Origin: Ulota crispa
Taxonomy: Eukaryota; Streptophyta; Bryopsida; Orthotrichales; Orthotrichaceae
NCBI GenBank assembly: GCA_963920765.1
Contig: OY987248.1
Coordinates: 4,560,539-4,624,538 of the forward strand
DNA length: 64,000 nt
Direction of reading: 5' to 3'
Both the position numbers and the translations under genes were made by a program. This document shows positions 32,030 through 45,844 of this stretch, piece by piece. Positions within the stretch are counted from its first letter, which is position 1, and each line of letters begins with the position of its first letter. The notes under the pieces are model-generated. The model had not been told where the DNA came from. It saw only the letters and a program-made list of their open reading frames with translations, and ran no database searches.

Positions 32030-35000
32030 AGTGCAACGGTCCAATATGCAAACATTCCTGGCGGAGTCTAAAATATTAAATAAGAAAATGGTTCTCATGA
32101 AGGGATGGTCCAATGTGAGAATGGTACAAGAGGGGGCATTATAATGCAAGAGCACCTGAGTGGCCAACATGGGCAATCTCCCATCAACTTCATACCCAGC
32201 TCACAAAGTCACAAGCCATCATCTAATATGCGCCGTCCTTTACAGGTCCTGCCCTTTGCCTTGCCCGGCTTTCAGTAATTTGCGCCCGTCCTGTGGCTGA
32301 GGTGACCACATTGACATTCACTAAGCTTAGGCTAAGCTTACTTGGCCCACCAGTGAGTGCAGCATGGAGCACGCCATCTCCTACGTCCTAATCATACATT
32401 TAGAACCATCCAAGTCATGATTGGCACATATATGAAAGAAGCCATTATGACTTGTCTTAAGGTCGGTAAGCTTAAAATATAAGATTATGGTCATTTACGG
32501 CGCTTGAATTTTCAATGTGTTCAATTATGACGCACTTAATTAAATGTGGAGTGTCCAAAATTCACGAGTAAGAACCCTAAAATTGCTTTGATTTGCAAAT
32601 TACTAATTGATACTAACAAAATGTTGGGAGATATTTGCAAACCATCTTGAGGTAAGTCCAAAGGAGAGGACATGCAAAAATTTGGAAAAAAAACATGCAA
32701 AATACTAGGAAATTTTCCTTGTTCAAGAATATAGAAAGTATATACAATGGTGTTTGGATAAGGTCAACACTTTGGGCTAGAAAAAATGTTAATCATATCC
32801 AAACATTGATTGTAAACAAGCGCTCTATTTGCATTACTTGCCCTAATTCTAATGGTTGCAACTTTAGAGGTGCTTCCCCACGAGTGTTTCTAGTGCACTA
32901 ACCAAGCGCCTTTTTAGTTGATGACTCAAAATGGACGTTGACATAAAGCAAGTATTGATTAAAGGTAAGCACTTAACCTTAATCGGCCTCATAAAGTCAT
33001 AATACACATTTCAGGCTAAAGGGAGTGGGATTGTGACCCTATCTAATGGTTTCTGTTACAAAAATTGATGTTAATCAAGCACCATTGTATTTGCATAAAT
33101 AGGCCACCATATTTAGTTGAATGTGGCATGATTATGGTGTTATGACCATAATATCTAAATGAAAAACATCAATGTTCTTTTCTGAGATGGATGCAACTTG
33201 ATAGTAAGCTTACTTTTGATATTCATGCAAAAATCATATGCTCTATGAAGTGGTTGTTTTTGCCAGTTTGAGGTAGGTTGGTCATAATTTGTAAAAATAT
33301 GTGAAGTACATTGCAATTTGTGAAAAAACATGACAATAAGTAATAAAATTACAAAAATGAATGACCAAATCCATTGTCTACATGGTTGAATTTAACCAGC
33401 TTTAAATTAAAATAAAAAGGGAATTTAAAATTTGAATATGGCAAGGGCCACTCCACATTTGGCCAACCAAGTTGAGAGGCCACGGGATTAAGTGACCAAA
33501 TTTTGTTGAGGGGTTCAAGAAATGGGCTCAAAATAGGTAATCAAAAATTGTTCTTGAAACCTTTAGCCACCCTCAGTGTGAAATCCCTAAAAATCAAGCC
33601 CTAAGTCCAAATTTATAACAACGAATTTTCATGGCCTATCAATTTGAATGGTCATAAAGTGAAGCATACAAATGCCAAGTTTGAAATCAAAACCTTCTAA
33701 TCTACTAACCAAGATCTTGTCAAATTTTAATTGTTTTATGAAAAAGAATTGACATCCTCTTGATTGTAGTTTGGGTTTCCATTTTTGTTTGACCCAGTTT
33801 TTTGAAAGACCATGATTTGAATCAAAAAGTTATGCCATGTAAATAATTTGGAGAATGACAACTTTGGACTTTGTCCTCTAATGTGAAGAATCAAGAAGCC
33901 AAAATCTTGATTTCTAGCAATTTGATTGGTGGAAATTGACTGCATCTTGACCTTTGGACACAGTGTGAAGTGGCCCTAAAACAAGCATGTTTGCTCAAAT
34001 CAAGTGTGCAAGACCTTATCAACTATCATAAACATCAACTTAGACTTTTGCAAAGAAGTAATTGTCTTAGGAGGAACAGATTACAAAAAATCATTAGTAA
34101 GGAGCTGAACTGGTTCTTGTCCAACTATTAAGGCTAGTACTCACAAGTGTTCTCAAATATGGCTAACATTTGCAAAATTTCTACTAGACAATTGTTTTAG
34201 CTACAAAACTTGTGACTATTGTTGAATTCTGAGCATATTTCCAATATTTTTTGCAATTTTAGCTATTTATGAAATCCAACGCTTGACAGAACTAGTGATC
34301 ACAAGTGTGACATCCATAAAAGCCAAAGTTGCTATAAACAATGCTACATATGCCAAATTTTCAAATTTAACCTATGACAGAGCCAACGAACGTGGACAAT
34401 GAGAGGTTTCAAATGCTTAATTTAAGGGGCTATAGGAAATGGATGAAGTTCATCCAAGCACGTTTAGAAAGTAACGTTTGTCTATTCTTCAGCTATATGA
34501 TTCGGTTGTTTATGAAATGCTTCATGGTTACTCTACAAGGCTTTGAATCAATTCATGCTAATCTTGGAAAAAATAGAAGACGTTGTTTCTAGAAAATGTC
34601 TTTAGCCAAAATTTAATTGCCCTCAAAACTCTTGCCACCATCCAAGCAAATAAATAATAGAAATGTGGTGCTCCATATATGAACTGTCAATGGATCTTGA
34701 CAGCATACTTAAAATTAATTGCTACTTTATTAAAGGGTGGGAAACCCACCCGTAATTACAAAAATTGCACTGCAGCAGGTAACCATAAACGATGACAATC
34801 GGAACCACCCTTGTATTTGACTTGGTAGATTTAATTTGAACCACTTTCCAGGTCTAGGGTAGTGCCCCCCTTTTTATAACTCCCACTAGGCTTTCCAAAC
34901 CCTCCATAACTGCATGTTACACACCCCCGTGCACTCTTGTTTTTCAGATTTTCTCACATTTCTCACTTTTCTCACATTTTTCCACATTTTTTCACAATTT

Positions 35001-35495
35001 TTGGTGTGGCAATGAGCAGTTATCCACATGTATGGAGAGCAGGGAGATAGCATCATTCATGATACGCCCTGTCCAAGTACTAATTTCTAACTAAGGGAGA
35101 CACTAAGTGACGTAGAGTGAGAGGGGGTCTCGTGAATGATGGCATTTCTACAACAGCTTCCCAGCCAATTTGGCACCTACAACGTACCATGATTGGATCA
35201 CTGCCTGCTCGCCCTGTTGCAAGGGCTCGGTTCACAGCACATACGTCAATGTGGGGCCAGGTTGGAAAAGCTTTGTTTATTCACCTAGTAAAAAAAATGT
35301 AAGAGTTTAGATATATACCATCTGGAGATTGAATTAGTTAGGGAATTTCGAATTCATATTTAGATTCACGCCCCCTGATTTAGTTTGGATTTACAGAGGA
35401 GGATACAACTGACCAACTCCAAAATAAGAACATGTAATTTACTTTTACCCTTGCTAGTATAAAAAAAGTTGAGACTTTTCATTTTGGCATGTTGT
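32030..35495. other. AT-rich intergenic DNA, about 3.5 kb, no gene seen
   Basis: No frame above 90 codons, no family motif and no paired transposon ends recognised. The short stretch at about 32210-32400 is GC-richer but featureless. A GAGCATCTCTAC-type terminus at 35491 begins what may be another relative of the element at 15124, without a recognisable partner end. Confidence 0.4.
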
Positions 35496-35868
35496 AAGAG
35501 CATCTCTACAAGGGATTCCCTATCTCTATCCTTGTTAGGATGGAGGGGGAGCAAAGATAAGGATAGGGATGGGCAAGTCCCACCAATTATTCTTTATTAG
35601 GGAGTTTTTTTCTTCTGTAGTTACTAAGATGGGCCAAGAGAGACAAATGGGAGAAGAGGTGGGGATGAAAGGGGTAACAAATTGCACTTTTTGGAGAAAA
35701 ATGAGGATGATGTTTATTGCATTTGAGTTTCCTATATATGACTTCTTGTATAATGAATTGGGGCTCCCTTGCATCTGCATTCTCTAAATTTTTGGAAATA
35801 GAGGCTCTTGGTGGGGAGGATTCTTCCTTATCCAAATAAATTATATCCAAATACAAATAGGGAGCCCC

Positions 35869-35895
35869 ATATATATATATATATATATATATATA
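35869..35895. repeat. (AT)n microsatellite
   Basis: Uninterrupted AT dinucleotides for about 27 bp. Confidence 0.95.
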
Positions 35896-36630
35896 ACCCT
35901 CGGTGTGCATATATCAACTCCCTAAATTTACTACTCAACGCTAAGTTGCTTCTTTAGTGGTGCTTGAGGAGAGATACTTTGGTGTTCTTTTGTATCATGG
36001 ATGGTTGCTGGCGTGGTTGTATATTTTTTTGTTAGTTACATTACAATTGTACCATAGTACTATGAAACCCATGTCGAGGTATTTTGACAATTTCAAAAAT
36101 GCCAAGGATGTTTTTCAGAATATGGCAAAATGCAGGGGTGTTTTTCAGCTTTCCCTAAATAAAAAGTTGGTAGTTGTTATGCCAAAAAAACCGCCCCAAA
36201 AGAAGACTAAGCTTGCAAGGAGCAGCAATGAAATAAGGTAGCCGCACCCATAAGCGTGAAAATAAGGGTTTTGGAGTAGGTAAAACAATTGACTGACTTT
36301 GAAAAAAATATTGTAAGTTATCAAGTGGAAATCAAAAATATTGGTATTAATTTCAAGGTTCCAACTGCAAGCATTTGTTCACTAAGTCCAAAATCATTGA
36401 AAATGTAAAGTTGTGTGTAGGATATCCTAAAAACAAGGCTTATTGGTTCTTAAATTGTGAGATGGGGACTCAAAACTGTCATGCCAGTCACCTACAACCA
36501 TCATTTTGTCACCCATAACCATCACTTAGATATCCATAATCAAAATTTTAAATATTCTTCACTCTTGACAGTGTGACAGAGGCATAGGTCATGGGCATGG
36601 AGACCCTCACAAGGACAGGTGTGGCTACCT
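35896..36630. other. AT-rich intergenic DNA
   Basis: A 94-codon frame at 35957-36241 ends in a lysine-rich stretch. It has no recognisable family and no supporting context, so it is not called as a gene. Confidence 0.4.
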
Positions 36631-37062
36631 TAGTGTGCTAGGAGATTTTGAGCTTGTTTTGCAAAAATCCTACATTTCTCATTTTCAACCAAATTTTTTT
36701 TTAGTGCATGTATCAGATATTGCCTATATACTTACACTATGATAAATAAAAGTTCAAAAATTTAATTGGTTTTTAGCCAATTTCAATCAAATTTTTTCCC
36801 ATTTCATTTAGCTGACTTTCTATTATTATTTTTTTGGCTCTCCCCGTAGTTAGTGTGCGGGGAGATTTTGAGCTTAAGCCTACATTTCTCATTTTCATCC
36901 GGTTTTTTCAGTGGATGCACCGGCTATTCTCCATATACTTACACTATAATTGAAAATTTCCCAAAAACTTCATTGGTTTTTAGCCAATTTATTTAGATTT
37001 CAATCGATTTTTTGCTCATTTCATTCGGCTGACTTTCTAGTGTTTTTCGGCTCTCCCCATAC
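36631..37062. repeat. Tandem duplication of a ~215-bp unit
   Basis: The unit at 36631-36850 is followed directly by a diverged copy at 36851-37062. Both begin TAGTGTGC(T/G)(A/G)GGAGATTTTGAGC. Both share CCTACATTTCTCATTTTCA, ATATACTTACACTAT, TTGGTTTTTAGCCAATTT and GCTGACTTTCTA, and end in GGCTCTCCCC. Confidence 0.85.
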
Positions 37063-37525
37063 ATTGCCCCATACATTGCTATGAAGTACGGAAATACTAA
37101 CCAAGCAAGCGGGCACAAACGGACAAAATCCCCACCCATTAACTAACCTAAACACAGTACCCTATTTTTCAAAGTTTGAAATTAGTTTAGTAGCCAGCAG
37201 CATAAAATCTCACTAGAGAAGGAAGCTAATCCTAATTAGCATAGCCCGGCGGCTGGCGTTTAAGATACAAAAGATATATTATATTAGTGAATCTACCGGA
37301 TTATTGTGTACAATACACGTTGATTAGCGCTCCTACGCTTGGAGAGTACGTTGAGTTAGTGAGTTATTAGTGTCTGCGTTTATTGAGAATCTCGGTTCTC
37401 TTAGTGGAGGCCAATGCCACTAGCCACGGGGGCGCCACCTCCCCACCCATTTATTCTCTCCTTTTTATGTGACCCAATTGGCATTTGCAGCGTGATAGAT
37501 GTCATTAGTTCTAGAGTTGTGGAGT

Positions 37526-37766
37526 TTAACCCTTAAAGGACCGCTCTACGTATTACATAGTAAATATGTTGTTGTTCAACTTGGCATTTTTTACCAATAA
37601 AACGTTTTAATTTGGGATCTTGGCTAGCCCACTAGAACTGCATTGATTTATATTCTAACTTCTTTGTTGATCTCAAATGTAGTAAAGGTGTGGATGCATT
37701 CCAAATACAAGAAAATATTAAATACTATATTGGCTGCAAAGGGCTCCTCAGTCCTTTAAGGGTTAA
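37526..37766. mobile_element. TTAA-flanked piggyBac-type MITE, short class
   Basis: TTAA-CCCTTAAAGGACCGCTC at the left and GTCCTTTAAGGG-TTAA at the right. It is nearly collinear with 55719-55958 (CCAATAAAACGTTTTAATTT; CAAATGTAGTAAAGGTGTGG). 241 bp including target sites, no ORF. Confidence 0.82.
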
Positions 37767-37812
37767 TCTTAGTGAGATACGGTTTCAATTTCTATATTTT
37801 ATTTTCTTAGTA

Positions 37813-38046
37813 TTAACCTCTAAACGTCTGAGCGTGCTGCTCTAACCAGTACAATGTGGGGTATTTTTCTTATATTTGGAACGGATCCACACCTCTACTA
37901 CATGTGAGACTAACAAAGAAGTTGGAGAACAAATCAATGCAGTTTTAGTGAGATATTTGAAATCTCAAATTAAAATTTCTTATTGGTAGCAAATGACAAT
38001 TATATGTCATCGTATATACTATGTCCTATGGACGTTTATGGGTTAA
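37813..38046. mobile_element. TTAA-flanked piggyBac-type MITE, short class
   Basis: TTAA-CCTCTAAACGTC at the left and GACGTTTATGGG-TTAA at the right. The interior is collinear with the short class in opposite orientation to its neighbour at 37526, only 47 bp away. Confidence 0.75.
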
Positions 38047-38484
38047 TTCCTCATAATCAGTTTGTTCACTTGCCAATTTTATAAAATCCATCAGCTCATA
38101 GAGTCATAGCATTGCTATTCTTGTGCACGGTACCAAGCATAGTACCCAGAAGATAAGATACATTCATGCCTATTTTGTGGTTCAAAGAACATTGCATAAT
38201 ACATAATAAAACTGGGATTTTGTTGTATTGAATCATAGATATTGATTCTTACGTAATCCCTATTAAGTATATCAAATCTTGATTCCTAAAAGTCAAAACT
38301 CCATTTTTGATGAATTATTTTGTGCAAAATTCATGGTGTTACATAAAATTTGATTGAAGAAAATTGGTGATAAATTTTTGAGATTTGATTGCATGGATAT
38401 GTAGGAAACATTCATATGCACATTTTTTCTTTTAATAAGCGTTTCCAAAAAAAACTTCAAATTTTTATTTTTAGAAATTTCATA

Positions 38485-39066
38485 CTCCATCTGTCCCAAT
38501 ATAAAACTCCAGATTAGGCATAGTTCTTGTCCCACTAAAAAGCTCCCTTTTGCTAATTTCAATTGCTGAGAAAGCATTTGTCATGTCCAATGATCTCATG
38601 GGGGCAAGTTCAACAATTAGAGAGCATTCCTCTCCTAACAAGCTTGGCCTTGCCCATATGAGGTACCATTGTTGCTACTAATCTTTAAATCATACAAAAT
38701 GAAGAGCTAGCAACGTGTACAATTATGATACTTTTTGCATGGAATTTGGGTGCCCAAACAACAAAATCAAAGCTAGAGATTTTGCACACATTTGGCAAAT
38801 GGCATATTGATTCTAGAATGCATTTGTCATTAGTACAAAAACTAAAATAATGAGGGAGCGGCAGCCTTCAAAAACTATAAAAAAATATGATACTTTTTGC
38901 ATGGAATTTGGGTGTTTAAATGGCAACATAAAAATTTGAGATTTTGCAGATATTTGGTAGGTGGTGTATTGATTATTGAATGCATTTGTCACGAGCACAA
39001 TGACTAAAAATATAGTTAATCCCTCGTGGAGAAGTTTTTTGGAGCTTTATAATGGGACAGAGGGAG
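38485..39066. mobile_element. Stowaway-like MITE with TA duplication, copy C2
   Basis: CTCCATCTGTCCC at the left and GGGACAGAGGGAG at the right, flanked by TA. Collinear with C1 and C3 but carrying no nested element, so it serves as the empty-site reference. Includes two of the ~150-bp internal units. Confidence 0.82.
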
Positions 39067-39187
39067 TAGTTGGGTGGCTATGTTCAAATCTTGTAAAATA
39101 AATATTTCTCTATGGAAACTAGATTTTGCTATATGACTCACATATTATGAATAAAATTGTACCTTTGAGCATGATGGTATTTTTACT

Positions 39188-39359
39188 CACTAGAAGAAAA
39201 ATTAAAAAATTGCATTGAAGTCAACATAATTTACTTGATGTTATTTTGTTTTTAACGCAAAATTTTGCATTTCCAACGCAAAATTTTGCATTAGGAACAA
39301 AACAACATCAAGTAGATTATGTTGACTTTAACACAATTTTTTAAATTTCTCTTCTAGTG
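39188..39359. mobile_element. CACTA-ended foldback element
   Basis: The 172-bp sequence begins CACTAGAAGAAAAAT and ends ATTTCTCTTCTAGTG. The two halves are near-perfect reverse complements (GTCAACATAATTTACTTGAT vs ATCAAGTAGATTATGTTGAC). The centre holds two copies of AACGCAAAATTTTGCATT. Flanking triplets are ACT and GCT, close to the 3-bp duplication of CACTA transposons. Confidence 0.72.
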
Positions 39360-40873
39360 GCTGCCAAAAATTAGTTTAAAAATAGAGATATCTATTTTAC
39401 AAACTTTGGTCATATCATACCTCACATAAGATTCTTTATAAATCATATATTTGTTACTAAATGGGATTTCTTGTAACAAAAAAGATGTGTTCATGGATGT
39501 TACCTACATACCAAGCAGTGAGATCTCAAAAATTCATCACCAATATTTTTTAATCAACTATCATGTAAAACCATAAATATTACGAAAAGTAGTTCACCAA
39601 AAATGAAGTTTTGGTTTTTTGGAATTGAAATTTGGTATGCTTGATCAAACCTATATAAAACTCTAATATCAATGATGCAAGACCAAAAAAAAATCAATCA
39701 TGTATTATATTATGCAAGTTGTTTGAATAGCAGAAAAAAGAAAACTTAGACTTCTTTCAAGGGATTGCACATTAAGATTCTACTGCAGATTAATAGATTG
39801 TAGGTTTGCAACTATGATCCCAAATAAGATAATCATAATTCAAGTGGCCAAAAACCCCTCTCGATGTGATAAATTTTCAAATTAAACATACAAAAGAACT
39901 AGTACTGGACTTATGACCAATCATTAGTACTCATTAGTTGCATGTTAAAATTGAGAAATTAGAAAGATTTATTAGATAAAATAATAATATTAATGATAAT
40001 ATTGGATAAAAAATCCAAGACAAATATAGTTGAAATTTAGGATATTATTGAATATATTTTTTTATTAAAATGATATGTTTTAATTAGATCAAGGACTTTA
40101 GGGTGTTGCCAATGGCTCATATTAGCTTACGCTAACCTTGAGGTCCTATATTTGTGGTGTCGATTTTCAAAATCTATTCACGTGCAAACATTCTAAGTGA
40201 ACTTGGACTTGAGACATAGTGTGAAACAATAAGTTTCATTCTCAATCTTTTAACCAACTAAACTTTTTGAAACGTGGACATCCCTTAAGATTTTATTTTC
40301 AACCTTTCAATTAATCATAATTTTGAGAAAATTTAGTGGAACTTGAGAAAATAGATTGTGGGACATAAGGTAGGAGGCTCTAAAAGCGACCATGTTCTAT
40401 ACGTGTTTCCTATTTAAGAATGAGTGACATGTTCCTTCATATATCTATTATAGTTGTTGATAAGTTTGGTAGGCTTTAATGATATGTTTATGGACCTCCT
40501 AACTTAAAGTAAGCTCAAATTGCAACCCTCTCACCTAAAGCGTCCTTATAATTAGCTCATGAATGGATATGGACTGGTCGTTAAATGGACCCTCCATTGA
40601 GTGGACAAAAAAAATGCATATTCTTGTGCAAGAGCCAACCAAACTCCATGTTTTCACCTATCTTTGTACAACTTGCAGGGTACTGATTTTGGGAGACCTA
40701 GAGTCACAAATAGGTTTCTAGTATAGAAAGCTTTGAAAAATCATCAACAATTCAATAATACTTCAAAAAAGAAGAAAAAAATTGTGTTACATTTTATATC
40801 TATTTTTGTTTGTCTAAAAATTAGACAGAAAAATTTCTTGTCCTAGGAGAACCATGAAAAATCCAACCATCCC
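39360..40873. other. AT-rich intergenic DNA with family D fragments
   Basis: About 40150-40385 contains GACATAGTGTGAAAC and GTGGGACAT blocks like the Tourist-like family D, without intact ends. No gene seen. Confidence 0.4.
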
Positions 40874-41789
40874 TTAACCCCTAAAGGACCAAGGAGCCCA
40901 CTTTGGGCTTTATGAGAACTTGGGCAGGCTCTATTGACTTCACAATTTGGAAATTTTTCAATTTTTTTAATGATGGATGCTACTCATCATAATCTACGTG
41001 TGAAGCTTTATTTCATGGCATTCTGATAAGTAATGCAAAAGTTATAGGGTTTTTCCAATTTCAATGTCAAACCAGGCAGCAAAAATTATATTCTAAACTT
41101 TTATTTTTTATTTTTATAGAATTTTATAAATTAATTCCTACTCAAAAAAAGTTGAATCTCTCAATTTCATATATTGAGGTAAGAGTTAAAAGGAATTTTA
41201 TTTTGCAGGCAATGAAGTAGGAAGAGGGTACAAAAAACATATAAAGTTATCTTTCACTCTCAGTTTTGAAAATTCTCAAATGAAAATGAAAATCAAAGTT
41301 ATTAATTGTCTGTTAGAGCATTCCCACCATTGGGATTAACAATTTTCAAATTCTTCCAAAACTTATTAGCATATTAGTTATATATTTCATTCATGAATAC
41401 CTTTCACTTTACAATTTTTGTAAAAATGAATCCAAATTTTTTTGGTCAAACTTTGTCATATATGCTTTCAACTTGTTTTCTAACATATTGCCAAAATTGC
41501 ACAAGAAAAACAACAAACAAGTTTTTCTCTAAAAAGTTTGAAAAACAAAATTTCACCTTCTAGAAGGACTAAAAAGCCTACATTTTGAAATTTAGGCACA
41601 TTGATCTTACAATTGGTGGAAATATTCATTCTAAAATTTTGGGACAATGTACTTGTGCAAGTCAACCAAAGGATCCTACGATTGAATTTGTTAAGAAGTA
41701 AATTTCAATGAAGATTTTGACCTTGGTTTGGGGACTAATATTTTGAAGCAGTTTTGGGCCTCTAAACAAATAAGAATTTTAGGGGTTAA
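40874..41789. mobile_element. TTAA-flanked piggyBac-type element (0.92 kb)
   Basis: TTAA-CCCCTAAAGGACCAAGG at the left and TTTTAGGGG-TTAA at the right. The left end resembles that of the 0.96-kb element at 50475. No frame above 61 codons. Confidence 0.68.
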
Positions 41790-44468
41790 AGTGACGGTTT
41801 TCGAGCTACCTACCGTAGTGTGAATCGCCCCCTCAAACCTTGTCGTCAAGATCTGCAATAGTTTTACAGGTACCACTAGCAGGAAGATTATAAAGTTTAA
41901 GTCAAAGATTAATAAATGTTGGATTAGATTAATAGTTGTTATACTTGAATGAGCAAAACAACTAAGCTAAGTTACGTACTTATTAGAAGTTACTCATGCT
42001 CTGCAAATGATTGGAATTACTGACAGCACCCGTTGGGGCTAGTAAATACGTGTATTTTTTTTGACGGTTGTAAGTTCGTGAAACAAGCAATACTGTAGGG
42101 TACAGGGAATTTTATTTAATATACTTTATTTTGGTCAAAGACAACTACTTTTTTACATAACTTTGTACAAATCATTTTTATCGCGAGTAACCTAGAAATG
42201 ATTCTCGTACTCTAAACCCATATCTCAAACTGTAAAATAAAATAAATTATTTGAGGCCTATCAATCTTACTTTTTGGTGTAGTTATTTAAAATTTTAAAC
42301 TCTCAAGGCCCCACACCATCCGGTATCGTTGAGTTGCTTTTAGGCCCCATGCACATTTTAGTGTGGTTTTGGTAACATGCAAGATTGTTACATATATTTT
42401 ACAGTCGAATTGCATTCTTAGCTTAGTGACGCATCAAAGAAGAATATTTTTGCATGAATTGAGACTAACAATTTTTAGTTTATATAGTTTATAGTAATTG
42501 AAGGTGGCAAAGCTCTTCAACTTTGGAGGTTTTTTAGTGTCTTTCGCACATTGTAAGGAGTCTTGCATGAGCTGGTGCACAAAGTACAATATAATTTTGG
42601 ACAAATGTGCAACGACTTTGAGCCAATATAATGGGCAACTTTATTAGCACATTTGAAGAAAAAGTTTCAAAAAAGGTAAGCGTTCAATTTTAAAAAGGTT
42701 TGTGGGATATTGTAAAGAACAATTGGCTTGGCAATTGTATCACTTGAACTTTCACTTGTCAATTTGCAATTTATAACAACCAACAATGGAAGCCCATTGA
42801 TTAGCACGTTTATAAGACAACCAAATGGCTCCTTACTCTTTAGACATTATGATCAAGAGATTACAACCTTGCCTTCTCCACATGCACTATTGCAACAATA
42901 ATGAGTAGTGCAATTTGAAGGCGCCCTATCACCAAGTACGACTTTATCATTGCAACACCCATATCTCACTCTCTATTTACAACAATGTATGTGTGAAGCA
43001 AACTAGAAAACAAATAAGACAATAAGTGCTCAATATTGGCAAAGCCACATGCATGAAGTCATCCATTGCCAAACAAACACAACAACTATCCATTGGCTAT
43101 GTCCAATCAATTTCCGAAAATCTAATACAAGTTGCTAGGTCATATTTTTACTTAGTGGCATTTTAGCATAAGTTAAGCAAATTCTAAATTACCTACACTA
43201 AATAGTGCATTTAAGTTGCCTTAACAATTAGGCTACATTATCATGGCAATGTTACCTCATGACTCACCCTTGGCCACCTAGAGGGGCATGCAACTCTCTT
43301 TGTGCTAAAGTTGTTCATGATTTTATGTTAAGTTCTAACTTCCTTGCTCCCTAATTGTGGCACTTGTTGTTGCACCCAACCTTTGCTTGCTTCCTCCATT
43401 GGGTATCACAGTTACTATCAACAAAAGTTACTGTACTCTTGATAAATAGTTAAATAATGTAAATTGTTGAAAAATTAGTATGGGGCAACCTAAATGCACT
43501 ATTTGATGTAGCAATCTAGCAAGTACACCTAGGGGGTTACAAAGGAAAGCAATCTAACTTGAATTCATTTCACCACACTCTCCAATCATCTACCACTACT
43601 AGTCTAGATTGAAAGATATTGTATGTTAGAGCAGATTCAACACTAAGCTACCAAATTAACTATTTTTTGTGAAAAGTTTGATTTAGCATTCAATTTTGCA
43701 TTAATTAAGGATTGGGCATTTTCAAAAAAACATATATAAATTCAATCATTTTTTAGTACAATCAAGCATTTTACAAATTATCTTTGATTTTCAAAATTTA
43801 CCCTTAATATACGGTAAATTGAGCCTTCTTGAAATTAGCCTAAGCCTTCCAAAATTAGCTGAGCCTAATGACTTTTATAATATTTGACACTTCAATTTTT
43901 AATTTGTTTAACATTAAACATTTTTGGGAAATAATTTACAGAATAATTGGGCTATATTTTGGGGAATTATTTTATGCCTAACCTGCTCTCAACCTACAGT
44001 AGCCAAAGACGTATTTTGCACTTGGCATGTGGCCTTTGTTTACGGCACACACCAGTTTTCGAACCAAGGGTATAATGTTTGGCTCTTTCACTTGCTAGGA
44101 AAACATAGGAATTTTGAAATTTAATAATTCGAAATCAAACCCAAAAACTTCAGCTCATATTTGAATTCACAAACTCTAAATCATACATGAGTTGTTGTGG
44201 TAAAACTGACTAACTATAAACTAAAATAAGACATCACATTTTTTTAAAATTTTATCCGCATTTAAAAATACATTTGGACTTTTCCACCTTAGGGGTCCAC
44301 AAATAGGCTTGTGCATTTAAGAAACGTTGAGAATTAATAACCAAAGTAAAACACTCAAACCTTTGCTAAGTGCACAAATGAATATATACATGTATGATTA
44401 TGTTCATCGTAATTTATGACAATGGCATAGGAATTAAATATACAACAATCATTTGAGATAGTGAATGT
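41790..44468. other. AT-rich intergenic DNA, about 2.7 kb, no gene seen
   Basis: No supported gene, RNA or intact element. The start carries a GGTTTTCGAGCTACCTACC sequence related to the ends of the element at 31702. Confidence 0.4.
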
Positions 44469-45502
44469 TTAACCCGTAAATGCCCAAGGCCATTATGAAC
44501 TTTTTGGCATTTTCAGGAAAGTGCACAATTAATTAACCTTTTCATAAATTTCATCAAGTTTTTTTAAACTATAATTGTACAAATTTAAACTTGACATGTT
44601 AGAGATTACATGGAAAAAGAAAATACAACAATATCATTTGTAGTTTGAAAAACTACTGTAGCTTGGTAGCAGATTTGGCTTAAAATAATTTCCTAAAATT
44701 TTGCCTAATTATTCTCCAAAAATGTCCAATATCAAACAAATCAAAAAATTGAAAAATATTATAAAAGTCATAAAACTTACTAACAATGAAAGGTCAAGGT
44801 TGATTCAAAGAGGGCTCAATCTATTGCAAGTTTTATACCAAGGGCTAATTTTAGAAAGTGGAAGATGCTTAGAAAAAAACTTAACTCTACTAAAAAATTG
44901 GTTGAATGCCAAATAATAACAACTTTTTTTGAAAGTGCCTAATCTTGTTTAATTATGAAATCAGATGCCTAATTGGGTTTTTCTCAAAAACAATTGATTC
45001 GACAGAGACCTGCTGAATCTGCTACCAACCTATAGTATAACATTTGAACATGAGGGTGTTAAAATTGCAAAAGTGGCTTGAAGTTTTCTAATGCTCATTT
45101 CACTTGTCAAATCTAAAAAGTTGGTCATCAAAAAAATACAAGGTTTAAGGTCATTATATGTTTAACTTTAGTCAATTTACAACTTCCAAAATCTACTCTT
45201 GTATTTTTTTTAAATGGATTGCTAATGCGGAATTTTCTCCAAGTTTTGGTGTATTTGAGGCTCATTTTCAAGATCTTCCAACACTAGAAAACTCAAGATT
45301 GCAGTGGACACCCTTGTACAAAATCTTGAGTAGAGAAATCATCAAATTTTTTTTAAAAATCAAATATTTGATGTTGAAAATAGACTTCAAAATAAACTTG
45401 TATTCAGAAGAAAATACCAAAATTAGTGATTTGATAAGGTTTTATTTGTCTCCAAAGTTTTAAAAACACCTAAATTGGGTGCCTTGGGCATTTAGGGGTT
45501 AT
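44469..45502. mobile_element. TTAA-flanked piggyBac-type element (1.03 kb)
   Basis: TTAA-CCCGTAAATGCCCAAGGCC at the left and CCTTGGGCATTTAGGGG-TTAT at the right; the last base of the target site has changed. Same family as 26002-27560, inverted and shorter. A 101-codon frame at 45158-45463 has no transposase features. Confidence 0.75.
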
Positions 45503-45844
45503 ATTGTTATTTTAGTCTGGAAGCCCTGTTTTTCTTTCCCAAGTTTAAAAGAATGCTACTTGAAAGGACAAAATGAAATTATTGTGGACTTTCTTTGTTG
45601 TTCAGTTTTTAAATATGTTTCAATCAGCAATGACTTTTGCAGGTGAGAACCGAAGCAAGTACCTCCCTGTCGTTTGTTTGTTAATTAGAGACAAAACCAA
45701 AATATCTGTGTTTCTCCAAGTGTTGCCTATCATTCTTCTTAACTAAAAGACTTTTCAATTTGGACTTAACAACCAATTTTTCTTATTTAGCAATTCATCA
45801 AACTTTGCACACTCTCCACCAGCATATTATTTTTGGATTTTCGG

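Noticed and set aside
35957-36241. 94-codon frame on + with a basic C terminus
   Set aside because: No homology recognised, AT-rich flanks without promoter or splice support, and a length attainable by chance.
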